From NCBI GenBank assembly GCA_035308965.1, contig DATGFN010000062.1:434001-498000 (forward strand): a stretch of DNA of 64,000 nucleotides, read 5' to 3'. Shown one piece after another: positions 25,233 through 33,334 of the stretch. The position numbers and the translations under genes are program-made. The DNA is from DASYXZ01 sp035308965. GTDB lineage: Bacteria; Acidobacteriota; Terriglobia; UBA7540. Every line of letters starts with the position of its first letter. Position 1 is the first letter of the stretch. The notes under the pieces were generated by a model. The model was not told where the DNA came from and ran no database searches. It saw only the letters and a list, made by a program, of their open reading frames with translations.

Positions 25233-25901
25233 CTAGGCCTGCACAATTCCATTCCGAATGGCGTAGCGCACGATTTCAGCAATGGAGTGCAATCCCAGTT
25301 TGCGCAGAATATTAGTGCGGTGCGTGGCTGCGGTCTTCAGGGTAATTCGGAGTGATGTGGCGACTTGCTTCGTAGATTTTCCTTCCGCCAGTAACTGAAC
25401 TACTTCGCGCTCACGTGATGTCAGCTTGCCCGAGTGCGCTCGGGGTTCACAAGCGTTGGGCAGACTCTCGCCATGGGCGGATGAAAAACCCATAGCCCGG
25501 ATCTTGGGGCTAAAAAAATGTTTATGTCGGGTCACCGTTTTCACGGCAGGGACCAGTTCGTAGCCTGCATCGGCTTTCAGCAGAAAGCCCCGTCCTCCCG
25601 CATCGATTGCTTCGCGAATCATCTGCTCGGATTCGTGCATGGTCAGAAACAGCACTTCCACAGCGGGAAGATTGCGCCGGATACGGCGGGCGGCTTCCAA
25701 TCCGTTTAATTCCGGCATGCTGATGTCCATAAGCACCACATCCGGCTTGTCGCGCTCCGCCTTCTCCACTGCTTCAAGCCCGTTAGCCGCCTCACCTGTC
25801 ACTTCCCAGCCAGGCTCCGCTTCGAGAACGGCACGCAGCCCGCGCCGTACAATCTCATGATCATCTGCAAGTAGAATTCGGAGGGGCATATCCAGCACCA
25901 T
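25233..25901 (-). CDS. NarL/FixJ-type response regulator
   Basis: 222 residues from the ATG at 25901 (AAGGA 6 nt upstream). The receiver domain has the acidic pair D13-D14 (LLADDHEIV), phospho-acceptor D59 (VVLMDISMPELNG) and the T/K switch region LFLTMHES ... GFLLKADA. The C-terminal LuxR helix-turn-helix is LTSREREVVQLLAEGKSTKQVATSLRITLKTAATHRTNILRKLG. It is a two-component transcription regulator, and the sensor kinase encoded divergently next door is the obvious partner. Paralogous to the regulator at 28948-29730. Confidence 0.92.
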   Translation of the reverse strand: MVLDMPLRILLADDHEIVRRGLRAVLEAEPGWEVTGEAANGLEAVEKAERDKPDVVLMDISMPELNGLEAARRIRRNLPAVEVLFLTMHESEQMIREAIDAGGRGFLLKADAGYELVPAVKTVTRHKHFFSPKIRAMGFSSAHGESLPNACEPRAHSGKLTSREREVVQLLAEGKSTKQVATSLRITLKTAATHRTNILRKLGLHSIAEIVRYAIRNGIVQA

Positions 25902-26248
25902 ACTGGTTCCTTCAAAATAATCACGCGAAAAGACCGGCCTGTCAATTTCATAAATGATGTAATTGAGCCCAAAATTCACCGTACGGCTGGTTAAGTTGGG
26001 CCGTGCAGTTTCTCCTTCGGCGCCACCACGGAGTTTTCTTTCTTGAGAACCAGGCCTTCAAAGAATGAGCTCAGTAATCACGGGGCGCACATGCGAAACA
26101 GGCAGGAGTCGGCGGTTTGCCCAAGCCCACATGATTCCGGTCATATCAGGCAAAATACGGAGGAGGGCAAGAAAAATACCGTATGCGCGTTTTCGAGCCG
26201 ATAGCTCGGAAAGCACGATGATAATATATGCGAGGGGGGCTCCTGGAA
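25902..26248. other. Divergent spacer between response regulator and sensor kinase; no gene seen
   Basis: About 350 bp with no convincing reading frame. It must contain the promoters of both divergent genes. I looked here for a remnant of the CheB or CheR domains that normally precede this type of kinase and found none in any frame. Confidence 0.5.
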
Positions 26249-28894
26249 ATGGCTAAAGAAGCACTTCAGGCCACCAATGAGGAATTAACCACACTGAATG
26301 AAGACCTGCGAGCCCGCAACCTTGAGCTCTCAAACTCCAACAACGACCTCAACAATATCATCGCCAATGTCCATATCCCCATTCTGATTCTAGGGAGCGA
26401 CCTGCGCATCCGGCGCTTGAATCCCAGCGCGGAAGCAATGTTCAACCTGATTAATTCTGGGAATGGGAGGCCGATCACCGATCTGCGCTCGACGTTGGAT
26501 TCTCCGGACCTCGAAGGCATGATTTCTGACTCATTCAGGACCGGCGCCGCCAAGGAACAGGAAGTTCAGGACCGCCAAGGCCGTTGGCATACCTTGCGTG
26601 TACGGCCGTATAAGACAAACGATAGCCGGATTGAAGAGGCTGTCGTCACGCTGGTCGATATCAGCAAGGTAAAAGGGGAAGCGCTTGAAGCTCGCGGATA
26701 TGCGGAAGCCATTGTCGAGACGGTCCGGGAACCCATCCTGGTACTTGATGCCGACTTGAGAGTGAAGGCTGCTAACCGCGCGTTTTTCGAAACTTTCGAT
26801 TCCCCACAGGCGGATACCGTAGGCCGCCGTCTCCAGGATCTTGGAAACGGGCAATGGAATGTTCCTCGATTGCTCGAACTGCTAAAGGAAATTCTTCCAC
26901 GACAGAGTGAGGTCAGGGGATTTCATGTCGAGTATGAATTTCCCGGCATCGGCTATCGTTCCATGTTACTCAACGCATTTCAGTTGAGACACTTTGGCAA
27001 TGAACCCCTTGCCCTGTTGGCTATCGATGACATCACCGACCGCGAGCAGTCGATCCAGATCCTTCAGGAGCAGTCCAAGCTGATCGACCTCGCTCACGAT
27101 GCCATTATTGTGCGGGCTCCCGATGGGACCGTGAAATCCTGGAACCAGGGTGCGGCAAGCCTTTACGGCTGGACGGCGGACGAAGCCCTCGGGAAGATTA
27201 CGCATGAATTGCTCAAAACCAATTTCCCGGTGTCCTTACAAGAACTGGAGCGCAAGCTTGCGGAACACGGCGAGTGGGCGGGAGAGCTTTCTCACACCGC
27301 TCGAAATGGGGGGCAGATCGTTGTGGCCAGCCGCCATGTGATGCAGCGGGACGATCGCGGGAGACCCCAGGCGGTTCTTGAGATCAACCGCGACGTCACG
27401 GAGCACAAGAAGGCGGAAGCATCCCTTCAGCAGAGCGAGGCTCGACTTCGGGCACTGGTCAGTTCGATGGATGACCTCGTAGTGGAGGTCGATCAATGCG
27501 GCCGATGCCTGGGCGCATGGACGGGCAACCCCGAGCTTCTCCATCGCATTCAGGGAGGACAGGGCGTCCAAAGCATCGAAGAGTATCTGCCTGTGCAATC
27601 GCTTCCTTTGCTGCGCGAAGCGTGCTCACGGGTGGCCGAAACGCAGAAACCTGAAAGTGTTGTGTATTCACTTGATCTGGACGGAGCCAAGCGCTGGTTC
27701 GCGGCCCGTATCAACCGCATCGTTTCTCATGATGCCGCCCCATCGACGCTCTCCATTCTGCTTCGGGATATCACTGTGCACGAGGAGGCGGAAATCGCCA
27801 AGCAGCAATCCGAAGAGAGATTCCATCTCCTGGTGGAGGGAGTGAAGGACTACGCGATCCTTACCCTCGACACCGAAGGCCGCGTGACGAGTTGGAACAG
27901 CGGGGCGGAGCGCATCAAAGGATACTCCGCTGAAGAAATCATCGGGAAACACTTCTCTGTATTTTATCCCCCGGAGGTTGTTACAGCCGGCAAATCCGGC
28001 ATGGAGCTCCGGGTAGCCGCAGCCGAAGGGCATTTCGAGGACGTGGGAAGTTGGCAGGTGCGTAAAGACGGCTCACGGTTCTTTGCCAATGTCGTGATAT
28101 CGGCAATTCGTGATAAGGCCGGCGTCTTAAGGGGCTTCACCAAAATCACGCGTGACATCACGGATCGGATGCGGGCGGAGGAGGCAGTCCGCAGGCTTTC
28201 AGGCCATATCTTGCGCCTGCAGGACGAGGAACGGCGGCGAATCGCCCGCGACCTGCACGATAGCACTGCCCAGCTTCTGACGGCGCTTTACATAAATCTT
28301 TCGCTCGCAGGAAAGCGGCCTTCAGTGGCCCGGGATGCGCGAGCCACTAAGCTGATCGCTGAGAGTGAGGCCCTCGCCAATCAGGCCAGCGACGAGGTCC
28401 GCAACATTTCTCACCTACTCCATCCACCAGACTTGGACGCGGTTGGACTGGCCGCGGCGGTCCGCTGGTATGTTGCGCGGTTCAGCGCGATCAGCGGCAT
28501 TTCTGTGAAGCTGAACCTGCCTGACAAAATATGCCGTTTGCCCCAGGAAAGCGAAATCGCGCTCTACCGTGTCATCCAGGAAAGCTTGAACAACGTCCAA
28601 CGCCATTCCGGCAGCAAGCTGGCTCGGATCCGAATTGTTCAACACGATAATCGAGTTGAGCTCGAAATTGCGGATAAAGGCCGCGGCATGCCGGATGGCA
28701 TCCTCGCGCACGACCAACAAGGCATTGAGCGCCTGGGGATGGGCATCGCGGGGATGCACGAACGACTGAAACAACTCGACGGGCGGCTGGAAATCGTTTC
28801 TACTTCCCGGGGGACGAAGGTGAAAGCGTACGTTCCCTGTCCGCCCGAAGAGCTTCGGCATGATCCCGCAATGGGCGGCAAGCCCCAGGAATGA
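26249..28894 (+). CDS. Multi-PAS histidine kinase, derived from the back half of a CheB/CheR-PAS kinase
   Basis: 881 residues. The protein opens with the coiled coil LQATNEELTTLNEDLRARNL and the PAS start IIANVHIPILILGSDLRIRR, a block that in relatives follows fused CheB and CheR domains; those domains are absent here. About five PAS domains follow. Then come a HisKA_3 dimerisation domain with the phospho-His H670 (RRRIARDLHDSTAQ) and an HATPase domain (QESLNNVQRHSG, LEIADKGRGMPDG, RLGMGIAGMHERL). No transmembrane helix is seen, so this is a cytoplasmic NarX/DegS-type sensor. GAGGGGGG lies 9 nt before the chosen ATG; an ATG at 26228 is possible. NarL-type regulators lie on both sides. Confidence 0.9.
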   Translation: MAKEALQATNEELTTLNEDLRARNLELSNSNNDLNNIIANVHIPILILGSDLRIRRLNPSAEAMFNLINSGNGRPITDLRSTLDSPDLEGMISDSFRTGAAKEQEVQDRQGRWHTLRVRPYKTNDSRIEEAVVTLVDISKVKGEALEARGYAEAIVETVREPILVLDADLRVKAANRAFFETFDSPQADTVGRRLQDLGNGQWNVPRLLELLKEILPRQSEVRGFHVEYEFPGIGYRSMLLNAFQLRHFGNEPLALLAIDDITDREQSIQILQEQSKLIDLAHDAIIVRAPDGTVKSWNQGAASLYGWTADEALGKITHELLKTNFPVSLQELERKLAEHGEWAGELSHTARNGGQIVVASRHVMQRDDRGRPQAVLEINRDVTEHKKAEASLQQSEARLRALVSSMDDLVVEVDQCGRCLGAWTGNPELLHRIQGGQGVQSIEEYLPVQSLPLLREACSRVAETQKPESVVYSLDLDGAKRWFAARINRIVSHDAAPSTLSILLRDITVHEEAEIAKQQSEERFHLLVEGVKDYAILTLDTEGRVTSWNSGAERIKGYSAEEIIGKHFSVFYPPEVVTAGKSGMELRVAAAEGHFEDVGSWQVRKDGSRFFANVVISAIRDKAGVLRGFTKITRDITDRMRAEEAVRRLSGHILRLQDEERRRIARDLHDSTAQLLTALYINLSLAGKRPSVARDARATKLIAESEALANQASDEVRNISHLLHPPDLDAVGLAAAVRWYVARFSAISGISVKLNLPDKICRLPQESEIALYRVIQESLNNVQRHSGSKLARIRIVQHDNRVELEIADKGRGMPDGILAHDQQGIERLGMGIAGMHERLKQLDGRLEIVSTSRGTKVKAYVPCPPEELRHDPAMGGKPQE

Positions 28895-28947
28895 CAGTTA
28901 GTTTGTGGAGCGCCCCCCGGCCGGGCTTGTGAGTACAAACCAGAATG

Positions 28948-29730
28948 TCATGGCTCGATGATTTCGTTCCTGACCGCGTAGTGGACCAGGTCGCTCATTG
29001 AGCGCAACTTCAGTTTGCGCATGATATTGGCCCGATGAGCCTCCGCCGTATTTACCGCGATCTCCTCGATGCTGGCCACTTCCTTGTTACTTTTGCCCTC
29101 GGCCAGAAGTTGGATAACTCGACGCTCTGTGGGAGTCAGTTGTGAGTTGCAGCCTGGCGTCGAATCCCTCAAATATGCTTCCAGCACTTTTTGGGCGATC
29201 CTCGAACTAAAGAAGGGCCGTTTCGCGTGAAGTGATTCGATGGCCACCGGCAAATCGCGTGAAACATCAGACTTCAGCAAGTAGCCCCGAGCGCCCGCAC
29301 GCAGAAGCTCTTCAATCATCTGCTCCGATTCATGTATGGTAAGAATTAAGACCTCTGTATGGGGAGCCTCTTTGACGATCATTCGTGTGGCTTCAAGACC
29401 ATTGAGCCCCGGCATGAGGACATCAAGAACCACCACATCGGGTCGAAACTGGCGCGCTTTCTGGACCGCCTCATGCCCGGTGGCTGCCTCGGCACAGACC
29501 TCAAACAATTCCGGCTCAGCCGCCAGCAGGGCGCGCAGTCCGCGTCTCACCAGCTCGTGATCGTCTGCGATCAGGACGCAAATTGGCCGGCCCGGCCGCT
29601 CCTGCCGCAAACCTATTGGGTGAGCTGTTTCCTTGGGTGGTACAGAAGAAGCCTCCCGGATTTCAGGCCGGAACGGATGCGAGGGAACCGTCCTCATCCC
29701 GGGTTTCGTCTTTGTCTTCACCGGTGCCAT
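28948..29730 (-). CDS. NarL/FixJ-type response regulator with N-terminal extension
   Basis: 260 residues. A tail of about 48 residues, polar and Pro-rich, precedes a receiver domain with ADDHELVRRGL, phospho-acceptor D103 (VVVLDVLMPGLNG) and GYLLKSDV. The LuxR DNA-binding domain is LTPTERRVIQLLAEGKSNKEVASIEEIAVNTAEAHRANIMRKLKL. It is convergent with the kinase gene (53 bp between) and closely related to the regulator at 25233-25901. Compared with that one, the recognition region carries a short insertion (ASIEEIAVNTAEAHR). Internal starts (ATG at residue 12) would trim the tail. Confidence 0.9.
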   Translation of the reverse strand: MAPVKTKTKPGMRTVPSHPFRPEIREASSVPPKETAHPIGLRQERPGRPICVLIADDHELVRRGLRALLAAEPELFEVCAEAATGHEAVQKARQFRPDVVVLDVLMPGLNGLEATRMIVKEAPHTEVLILTIHESEQMIEELLRAGARGYLLKSDVSRDLPVAIESLHAKRPFFSSRIAQKVLEAYLRDSTPGCNSQLTPTERRVIQLLAEGKSNKEVASIEEIAVNTAEAHRANIMRKLKLRSMSDLVHYAVRNEIIEP

Positions 29731-30056
29731 AGCTTCAGATGCTCCTACTAACCAGTCGAAAGCAATAAGGTATTTCCCTTATTTCGCAAGGTTAAAACAC
29801 ACCCAGCCTCCAGCAACCACGATGAGTTTGAGCAATCTACGGGCCTCAATAAGGATTGCCCCAATCAAATAGGCAACAAAGGAGTTTGAGAACCGCGAGA
29901 CTCCTGGTTTCGCTAAAAAATTTCCGTACAACCTTGAAGAATTTACACAAGCGCCGCCGAAAAAACTTAAGCGCTCGAGCGAATGAATTTTGAAGGGAGT
30001 TCAGGAGTGGAAAAAGCCGAGACCACATGCGGCTGAGTATCGTCTCACGCGCTGAA
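29731..30056. other. Non-coding stretch; nothing recognised
   Basis: About 325 bp, AT-richer than its surroundings, with no plausible reading frame and no clear repeat. It presumably holds the promoter of the leftward response-regulator gene. Confidence 0.4.
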
Positions 30057-30335
30057 TTAGAAAACTCGTTTGAGATCCCCGCCCGAATTCCGGGTCGCTT
30101 TGGGACGGAGGCCAGGATTTTTTCGGCCGGGGTCCTGAGGCTCGGGGAGGTCAGCCGGCGGGTCTCCTATAGGCTTCGGGCCCAGTGGCGGAGTCGAAGG
30201 TGGCTCCTCGACAGGCTGGGGATCAGCGGGAGGTTGGGGGGGCAGGCCGGGCATGGTGGGGTCCAGCGCAGGCCGCGGAGGCTTGGGCCTTGCCGGCACA
30301 TCTGGATTCACCGCCACGGCATGAATGGCTTCCAT
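30057..30335 (-). CDS. Pro-rich small protein of unknown function (doubtful)
   Basis: 92 residues, about one third proline, with repeated PP-x and P-x-P-x-P units (PPRPALDPTMPGLPPQPPAD, PKPIGDPPADLPEPQDPG) and a basic C-terminus. It would be disordered. The opposite strand encodes only a Gly/Arg-rich shadow, so this frame is the more plausible of the two. No ribosome-binding site is convincing. The next 320 bp (30336-30656) contain no supported gene. Confidence 0.35.
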   Translation of the reverse strand: MEAIHAVAVNPDVPARPKPPRPALDPTMPGLPPQPPADPQPVEEPPSTPPLGPKPIGDPPADLPEPQDPGRKNPGLRPKATRNSGGDLKRVF

Positions 30336-30656
30336 TACTTTGGCCGATAATAAATCAATTTGATTAAGTACCGGAAGATATCACTTCACGACCTATGAGA
30401 CTTTCCTCGGTCTGGACGAGCGGCAATGGCCTCCACAATCAGAGCGAGGCCCAAGTCGAACGGCTCAGCCGTCTCTGACACTGGCGCGTGGGATACATAT
30501 CTCCGCGCACTGGTGTTGTCTTTTGCTTTTTTGATCGCTTCCAATGTCATCAGCGAGGAACGCGCCGCAATATCCTGATTACCAACCTCACTCTGAAGCA
30601 AAAATTGAGCCTGCGAAAACAAGGCACATGCTGGAGGTCGAAGAGAAAGTAATTCA

Positions 30657-30794
30657 CTAACCCTTCGCCCGCTTGAAGTATTCGACCTGCTGCAATCGCT
30701 TCTTGGCCTCGGCCTTTGTCTTGTAAGGCCCTCCCAGGTTTTTGCCGGACTTCTCAGATAAGACTTTGTAACCGCCCTTAACCTTCTTGATCAT
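30657..30794 (-). CDS. Small basic conserved protein (KVKGGYKVLSEKSGKNLGGP type)
   Basis: 45 residues from ATG 30794, with AAAGGAG 7 nt upstream. The sequence MIKKVKGGYKVLSEKSGKNL followed by GGPYKTKAEAKKRLQQVEYFKRAKG matches a tiny conserved family I know only as hypothetical. It is found in proteobacteria and Acidobacteriota and often lies among other stress-type small proteins. The lysine-rich helical C-terminus would suit nucleic-acid or protein binding, but that is speculation. It is the last gene of a leftward group of four small genes. Confidence 0.75.
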   Translation of the reverse strand: MIKKVKGGYKVLSEKSGKNLGGPYKTKAEAKKRLQQVEYFKRAKG

Positions 30795-30814
30795 GTTTTT
30801 TCTCCTTTCGGACG

Positions 30815-30970
30815 CTAAAGTCGTCCCAGCAAAAATAGGATCAAAACAATCAACAGCACGAGGCCGAGTCCCCCACTGGGGTAATAACCCCAATCGCGGC
30901 TATGAGGCCACGTCGGGATGGAGCCTGCCAGCATAAGAACCAGGACAATAATTACGATGAGTCCTAACAT
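30815..30970 (-). CDS. DUF3309 family two-helix membrane peptide
   Basis: 51 residues: a hydrophobic N-terminal helix (MLGLIVIIVLVLMLAGSIP), the family-defining loop TWPHSRDWGYYPSGGLG, and a second helix (LVLLIVLILFLLGRL). This matches DUF3309, a family of about 50 residues with unknown function. GGAGGG lies just before the ATG at 30970. It is flanked by the small basic protein and the CsbD-like gene on the same strand. Confidence 0.88.
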   Translation of the reverse strand: MLGLIVIIVLVLMLAGSIPTWPHSRDWGYYPSGGLGLVLLIVLILFLLGRL

Positions 30971-31067
30971 GCTACCCTCCTTTTGTTGAATCGAGTCAGC
31001 GCCGCCACGATAGAGCCGTGGCTTTCGCCCCCAAGGGCGCGAACCTGAAAAGCAACTCTCGAGGCGC

Positions 31068-31247
31068 TTACTTCTCGAAGACTCTCTCCACCTGGCCAAC
31101 CTTCTCTTGCACCTCGCCGGCTGACTTTTCATTTCTACCTTCATTTTCCATTCGGAGTTTTCCAGCTGCTCGGCCGATTTTTTCCTTTGCTTTACCTTTC
31201 ACTTTGTGAAATTTGCCCTGCGCCAGATCCTTCGTGCTTGATTTCAT
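31068..31247 (-). CDS. CsbD-like general stress protein
   Basis: 59 residues, hydrophilic and helical, with the CsbD pattern KFHKVKGKAKEKIGRAAGKL ... AGEVQEKVGQVERVFEK. CsbD was first described as a sigma-B-dependent stress protein in Bacillus; its molecular role is not known. The ATG (31247) overlaps the stop codon of the gene upstream in the form ATGA, so translation of the two is coupled. AAAGGAGG lies just upstream of the start. Confidence 0.88.
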   Translation of the reverse strand: MKSSTKDLAQGKFHKVKGKAKEKIGRAAGKLRMENEGRNEKSAGEVQEKVGQVERVFEK

Positions 31248-31903
31248 GACCTGCCTCCTTTTCTTGATGAGGTGAATTCCGCATCTCCCAAGTCCGTGGA
31301 GGATGCTGGTTCATGTGTTATCGGGCTACTCGGATCACCCGTAACCGACCGGGCAAGGGGCTTGTCCGTAGTTGCATAATCCGCGGCGGCTTCTCCAGTT
31401 GAGGAGATATCGAGTGCGCCTGTGCGTTCCAGGATTTCCTTCGCCTTCTTTGTCCACTTAGCGCTATCCGAGTGAACGGAGACTAAAATTCCGCCTTGGC
31501 GCACGCGGCCCTCATATCGTTTGGCCTCGTATTCGGGAATACCCAATCCGATCAGCGCTCCGGCTATGCCTCCTATTGCGCCGCCGGCGCCCACTCCGGC
31601 CAGTCCAGCCACGAGGGGACCGGCTGCCATAAACGGCCCGAAGCCAGGGATTGCCAGCATGCCAACCCCCATCAGCACCCCCAACGCGCCGCCGATTACC
31701 GCTCCGGTCCCTGCGCCCGCGGATGCTCCCTCTGGCGCTTTCGTGGCTTTTTCATGAGCGAAGTCTTTCGAACCCTCATTCGCCGAATAGAGAACGGAAA
31801 TATCTTCAATCCGGAATCCGGCTGATTGAAGCGCAAGGATCACGCTTGCGATTTTTTCGTGCGTCGAATAGATCCCAAAGATTGCCGTGTTTTTCCCCGC
31901 CAT
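31244..31903 (-). CDS. YflT-like stress protein with glycine-zipper helices
   Basis: 219 residues from ATG 31903 (GGGAGGGG upstream). An N-terminal domain of about 60 residues (AIFGIYSTHEKIASVILALQ followed by AGFRIEDISVLY) resembles the heat-induced YflT / general stress domain. Residues 65-130 are dominated by Gly and Ala with small-residue spacing (GAVIGGALGVLMGVGMLAIP, GVGAGGAIGGIAGALIGLGI), a glycine-zipper type membrane-associated hairpin. A domain with GGILVSVHSDSAKWTKKAKEILER follows, and the tail is polar. Its stop overlaps the CsbD start. Confidence 0.75.
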   Translation of the reverse strand: MAGKNTAIFGIYSTHEKIASVILALQSAGFRIEDISVLYSANEGSKDFAHEKATKAPEGASAGAGTGAVIGGALGVLMGVGMLAIPGFGPFMAAGPLVAGLAGVGAGGAIGGIAGALIGLGIPEYEAKRYEGRVRQGGILVSVHSDSAKWTKKAKEILERTGALDISSTGEAAADYATTDKPLARSVTGDPSSPITHEPASSTDLGDAEFTSSRKGGRS

Positions 31904-32342
31904 ATTCCCCTCCCGAACAAATATTAAGCGCACAACAGCGATCCAGGTCTGTCGTGCTCAAAATGCTAAAGCAATACTCAGGTTAGACGCGATTGCTGCC
32001 AGCCGCAATTGTGCGAACTGGGTATTACTGAAGAAGATTTGCTGTAGAAACGAACGTCGCCGGGGGACGCATTTTGTGGTTGTGGCTGCGCCCAGCTTGG
32101 TGCAAAACGCGGAAGAGCGGAATCCTCCTTTCAAAAGACAGTAGATTGATCGACCAGAGTTTCTTTGAGGTCTTCGTCCGCATGCATATGGCTTCGGCGC
32201 AGCCTACGGCTATTCCGACCGGAGATTACGCACTTCGCCGAATGGCTACTGCGGAGGAGCGGGCTCAGAATCATCCAGTTCGTTCCGTAGTGGAATGGCG
32301 GGCTGCAAGCCGAAAACAAAAAAAGACCAAAGGAGAAACATC
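31904..32342. other. Non-coding stretch of about 440 bp; no gene supported
   Basis: Between divergent small stress genes. Open frames here are short and have unnatural composition (Trp/Arg/Lys-rich), so I do not call them. The interval should hold the promoters for the leftward YflT-CsbD-DUF3309 group and the rightward PRC-barrel gene. A ribosome-binding site AAAGGAG precedes the latter. Confidence 0.4.
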
Positions 32343-32720
32343 ATGGCAAATACGGTACTGGTTGGCACACACGAGCCGATCGTTCTGGCGGCAGATACGT
32401 TAACCGGCGATAAGGTCGTGAATTTGAATAAGGAGGACCTGGGAAAGATCGAGCACCTGATGATTGATTTGAACACTGGGCGCGTCGCATATGCGGTTCT
32501 TTCCTTTGGAGGTTTTCTGGGTATGGGTGACAAGCTTTTTGCCATTCCCTGGAGCTCTCTGACTGTCGACACGGAGCAAAAGCGATTTATTTTGAACGTT
32601 GATAAAGCGCTTTTGGAACGCGCACCCGGCTTCGACAAAAACAATTGGCCGAACATGGCTGACCGCAAGTGGGGCACGGGCGTTTATACCTACTATGGTG
32701 CGAAGCCTTATTGGGATTAA
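32343..32720 (+). CDS. PRC-barrel domain protein
   Basis: 125 residues from ATG 32343 (AAAGGAG 7 nt upstream). The fold marks are LTGDKVVNLNKEDLGKIEHLMIDLNTGRVAYAVLSFGGFLGMGDKLFAIPW, the usual PRC-barrel beta strands with the F-G-G-x-L-G-x-G-x-K motif. The C-terminus carries WPNMADRKWGTGVYTYYGAKPYW, typical of stand-alone PRC-barrel proteins in soil bacteria. These are thought to be stress-related; partners are unknown. Confidence 0.85.
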   Translation: MANTVLVGTHEPIVLAADTLTGDKVVNLNKEDLGKIEHLMIDLNTGRVAYAVLSFGGFLGMGDKLFAIPWSSLTVDTEQKRFILNVDKALLERAPGFDKNNWPNMADRKWGTGVYTYYGAKPYWD

Positions 32721-32817
32721 GCAGGTTCGAACGCGGCAAAAGTGAAATTGATGCGAAGTTTGGAATCATCTTTTTGAAGGGTGAAGGAAAAAATTAAATT
32801 CAAGGAGAAGACCAATT

Positions 32818-33111
32818 ATGAGCAACGAAATGCATAGTGGAAGCCGGCACCAAGGCGCCGGCGTTCAAGGCGGGGGCCAAAGCGGCACTCAAAATGATCA
32901 GCGTAATCAGCATGGCAAGGAACACGGACAAAGTCAGCAATCCGACAGGGGAGCGTACCAGTCCGGGCAACCGAAGCAGGCACGCCCAGGCTCTGACGCC
33001 CACAAATGCGAAGTGTGCGGGGCAATCTTCACATCAGAAGAAGAGCGCCGCAAGCACAAGCAGACCATCCACGACAAATCCGGAAAAGACGCAGGGGATT
33101 CCGGACGTTAG
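32818..33111 (+). CDS. Disordered small protein ending in a C2H2 zinc finger
   Basis: 97 residues. Residues 1-60 are Gly/Gln/Ser/His-rich and disordered. Residues 62-85 form a classical C2H2 finger, HKCEVCGAIFTSEEERRKHK followed by QTIH (Cys-x2-Cys, 12-residue spacer, His-x4-His). Single C2H2 fingers are rare but known in bacteria (for example the Ros/MucR type, which differs in spacing). AAGGAG lies upstream of the ATG. DNA, RNA or protein binding are all possible. Confidence 0.72.
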   Translation: MSNEMHSGSRHQGAGVQGGGQSGTQNDQRNQHGKEHGQSQQSDRGAYQSGQPKQARPGSDAHKCEVCGAIFTSEEERRKHKQTIHDKSGKDAGDSGR

Positions 33112-33160
33112 CTGAGGATCATAGTGGGAGCAGATGATCAATTCGTAAGACCTAAGTTCC

Positions 33161-33188
33161 GACCCGGGCAAAGAGATTTGCCCGGGTC
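33161..33188. terminator. Perfect 12-bp stem-loop after the C2H2 gene
   Basis: GACCCGGGCAAA pairs with TTTGCCCGGGTC around the loop GAGA. There is no following T-run on the plus strand, so it may be a Rho-dependent stabiliser or a repeat rather than an intrinsic terminator. Confidence 0.5.
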
Positions 33189-33334
33189 AGCGCTCGGGCT
33201 GGGGCAAGTGGGGGAAACAGCGCGTTTTTGCCCCCGGCTCTATTTTGCGTCCGCCAAGGCAGGCGAAACACCCGCGAGGTCACCATGGGTGAATCGCGAA
33301 TGGGTCGAATTGGACCGGGCTTAAGTGAGGCGAA

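Noticed and set aside
30386..30622. 78-codon minus-strand frame
   Set aside because: No recognised family and no convincing ribosome-binding site; left uncalled although it cannot be excluded.
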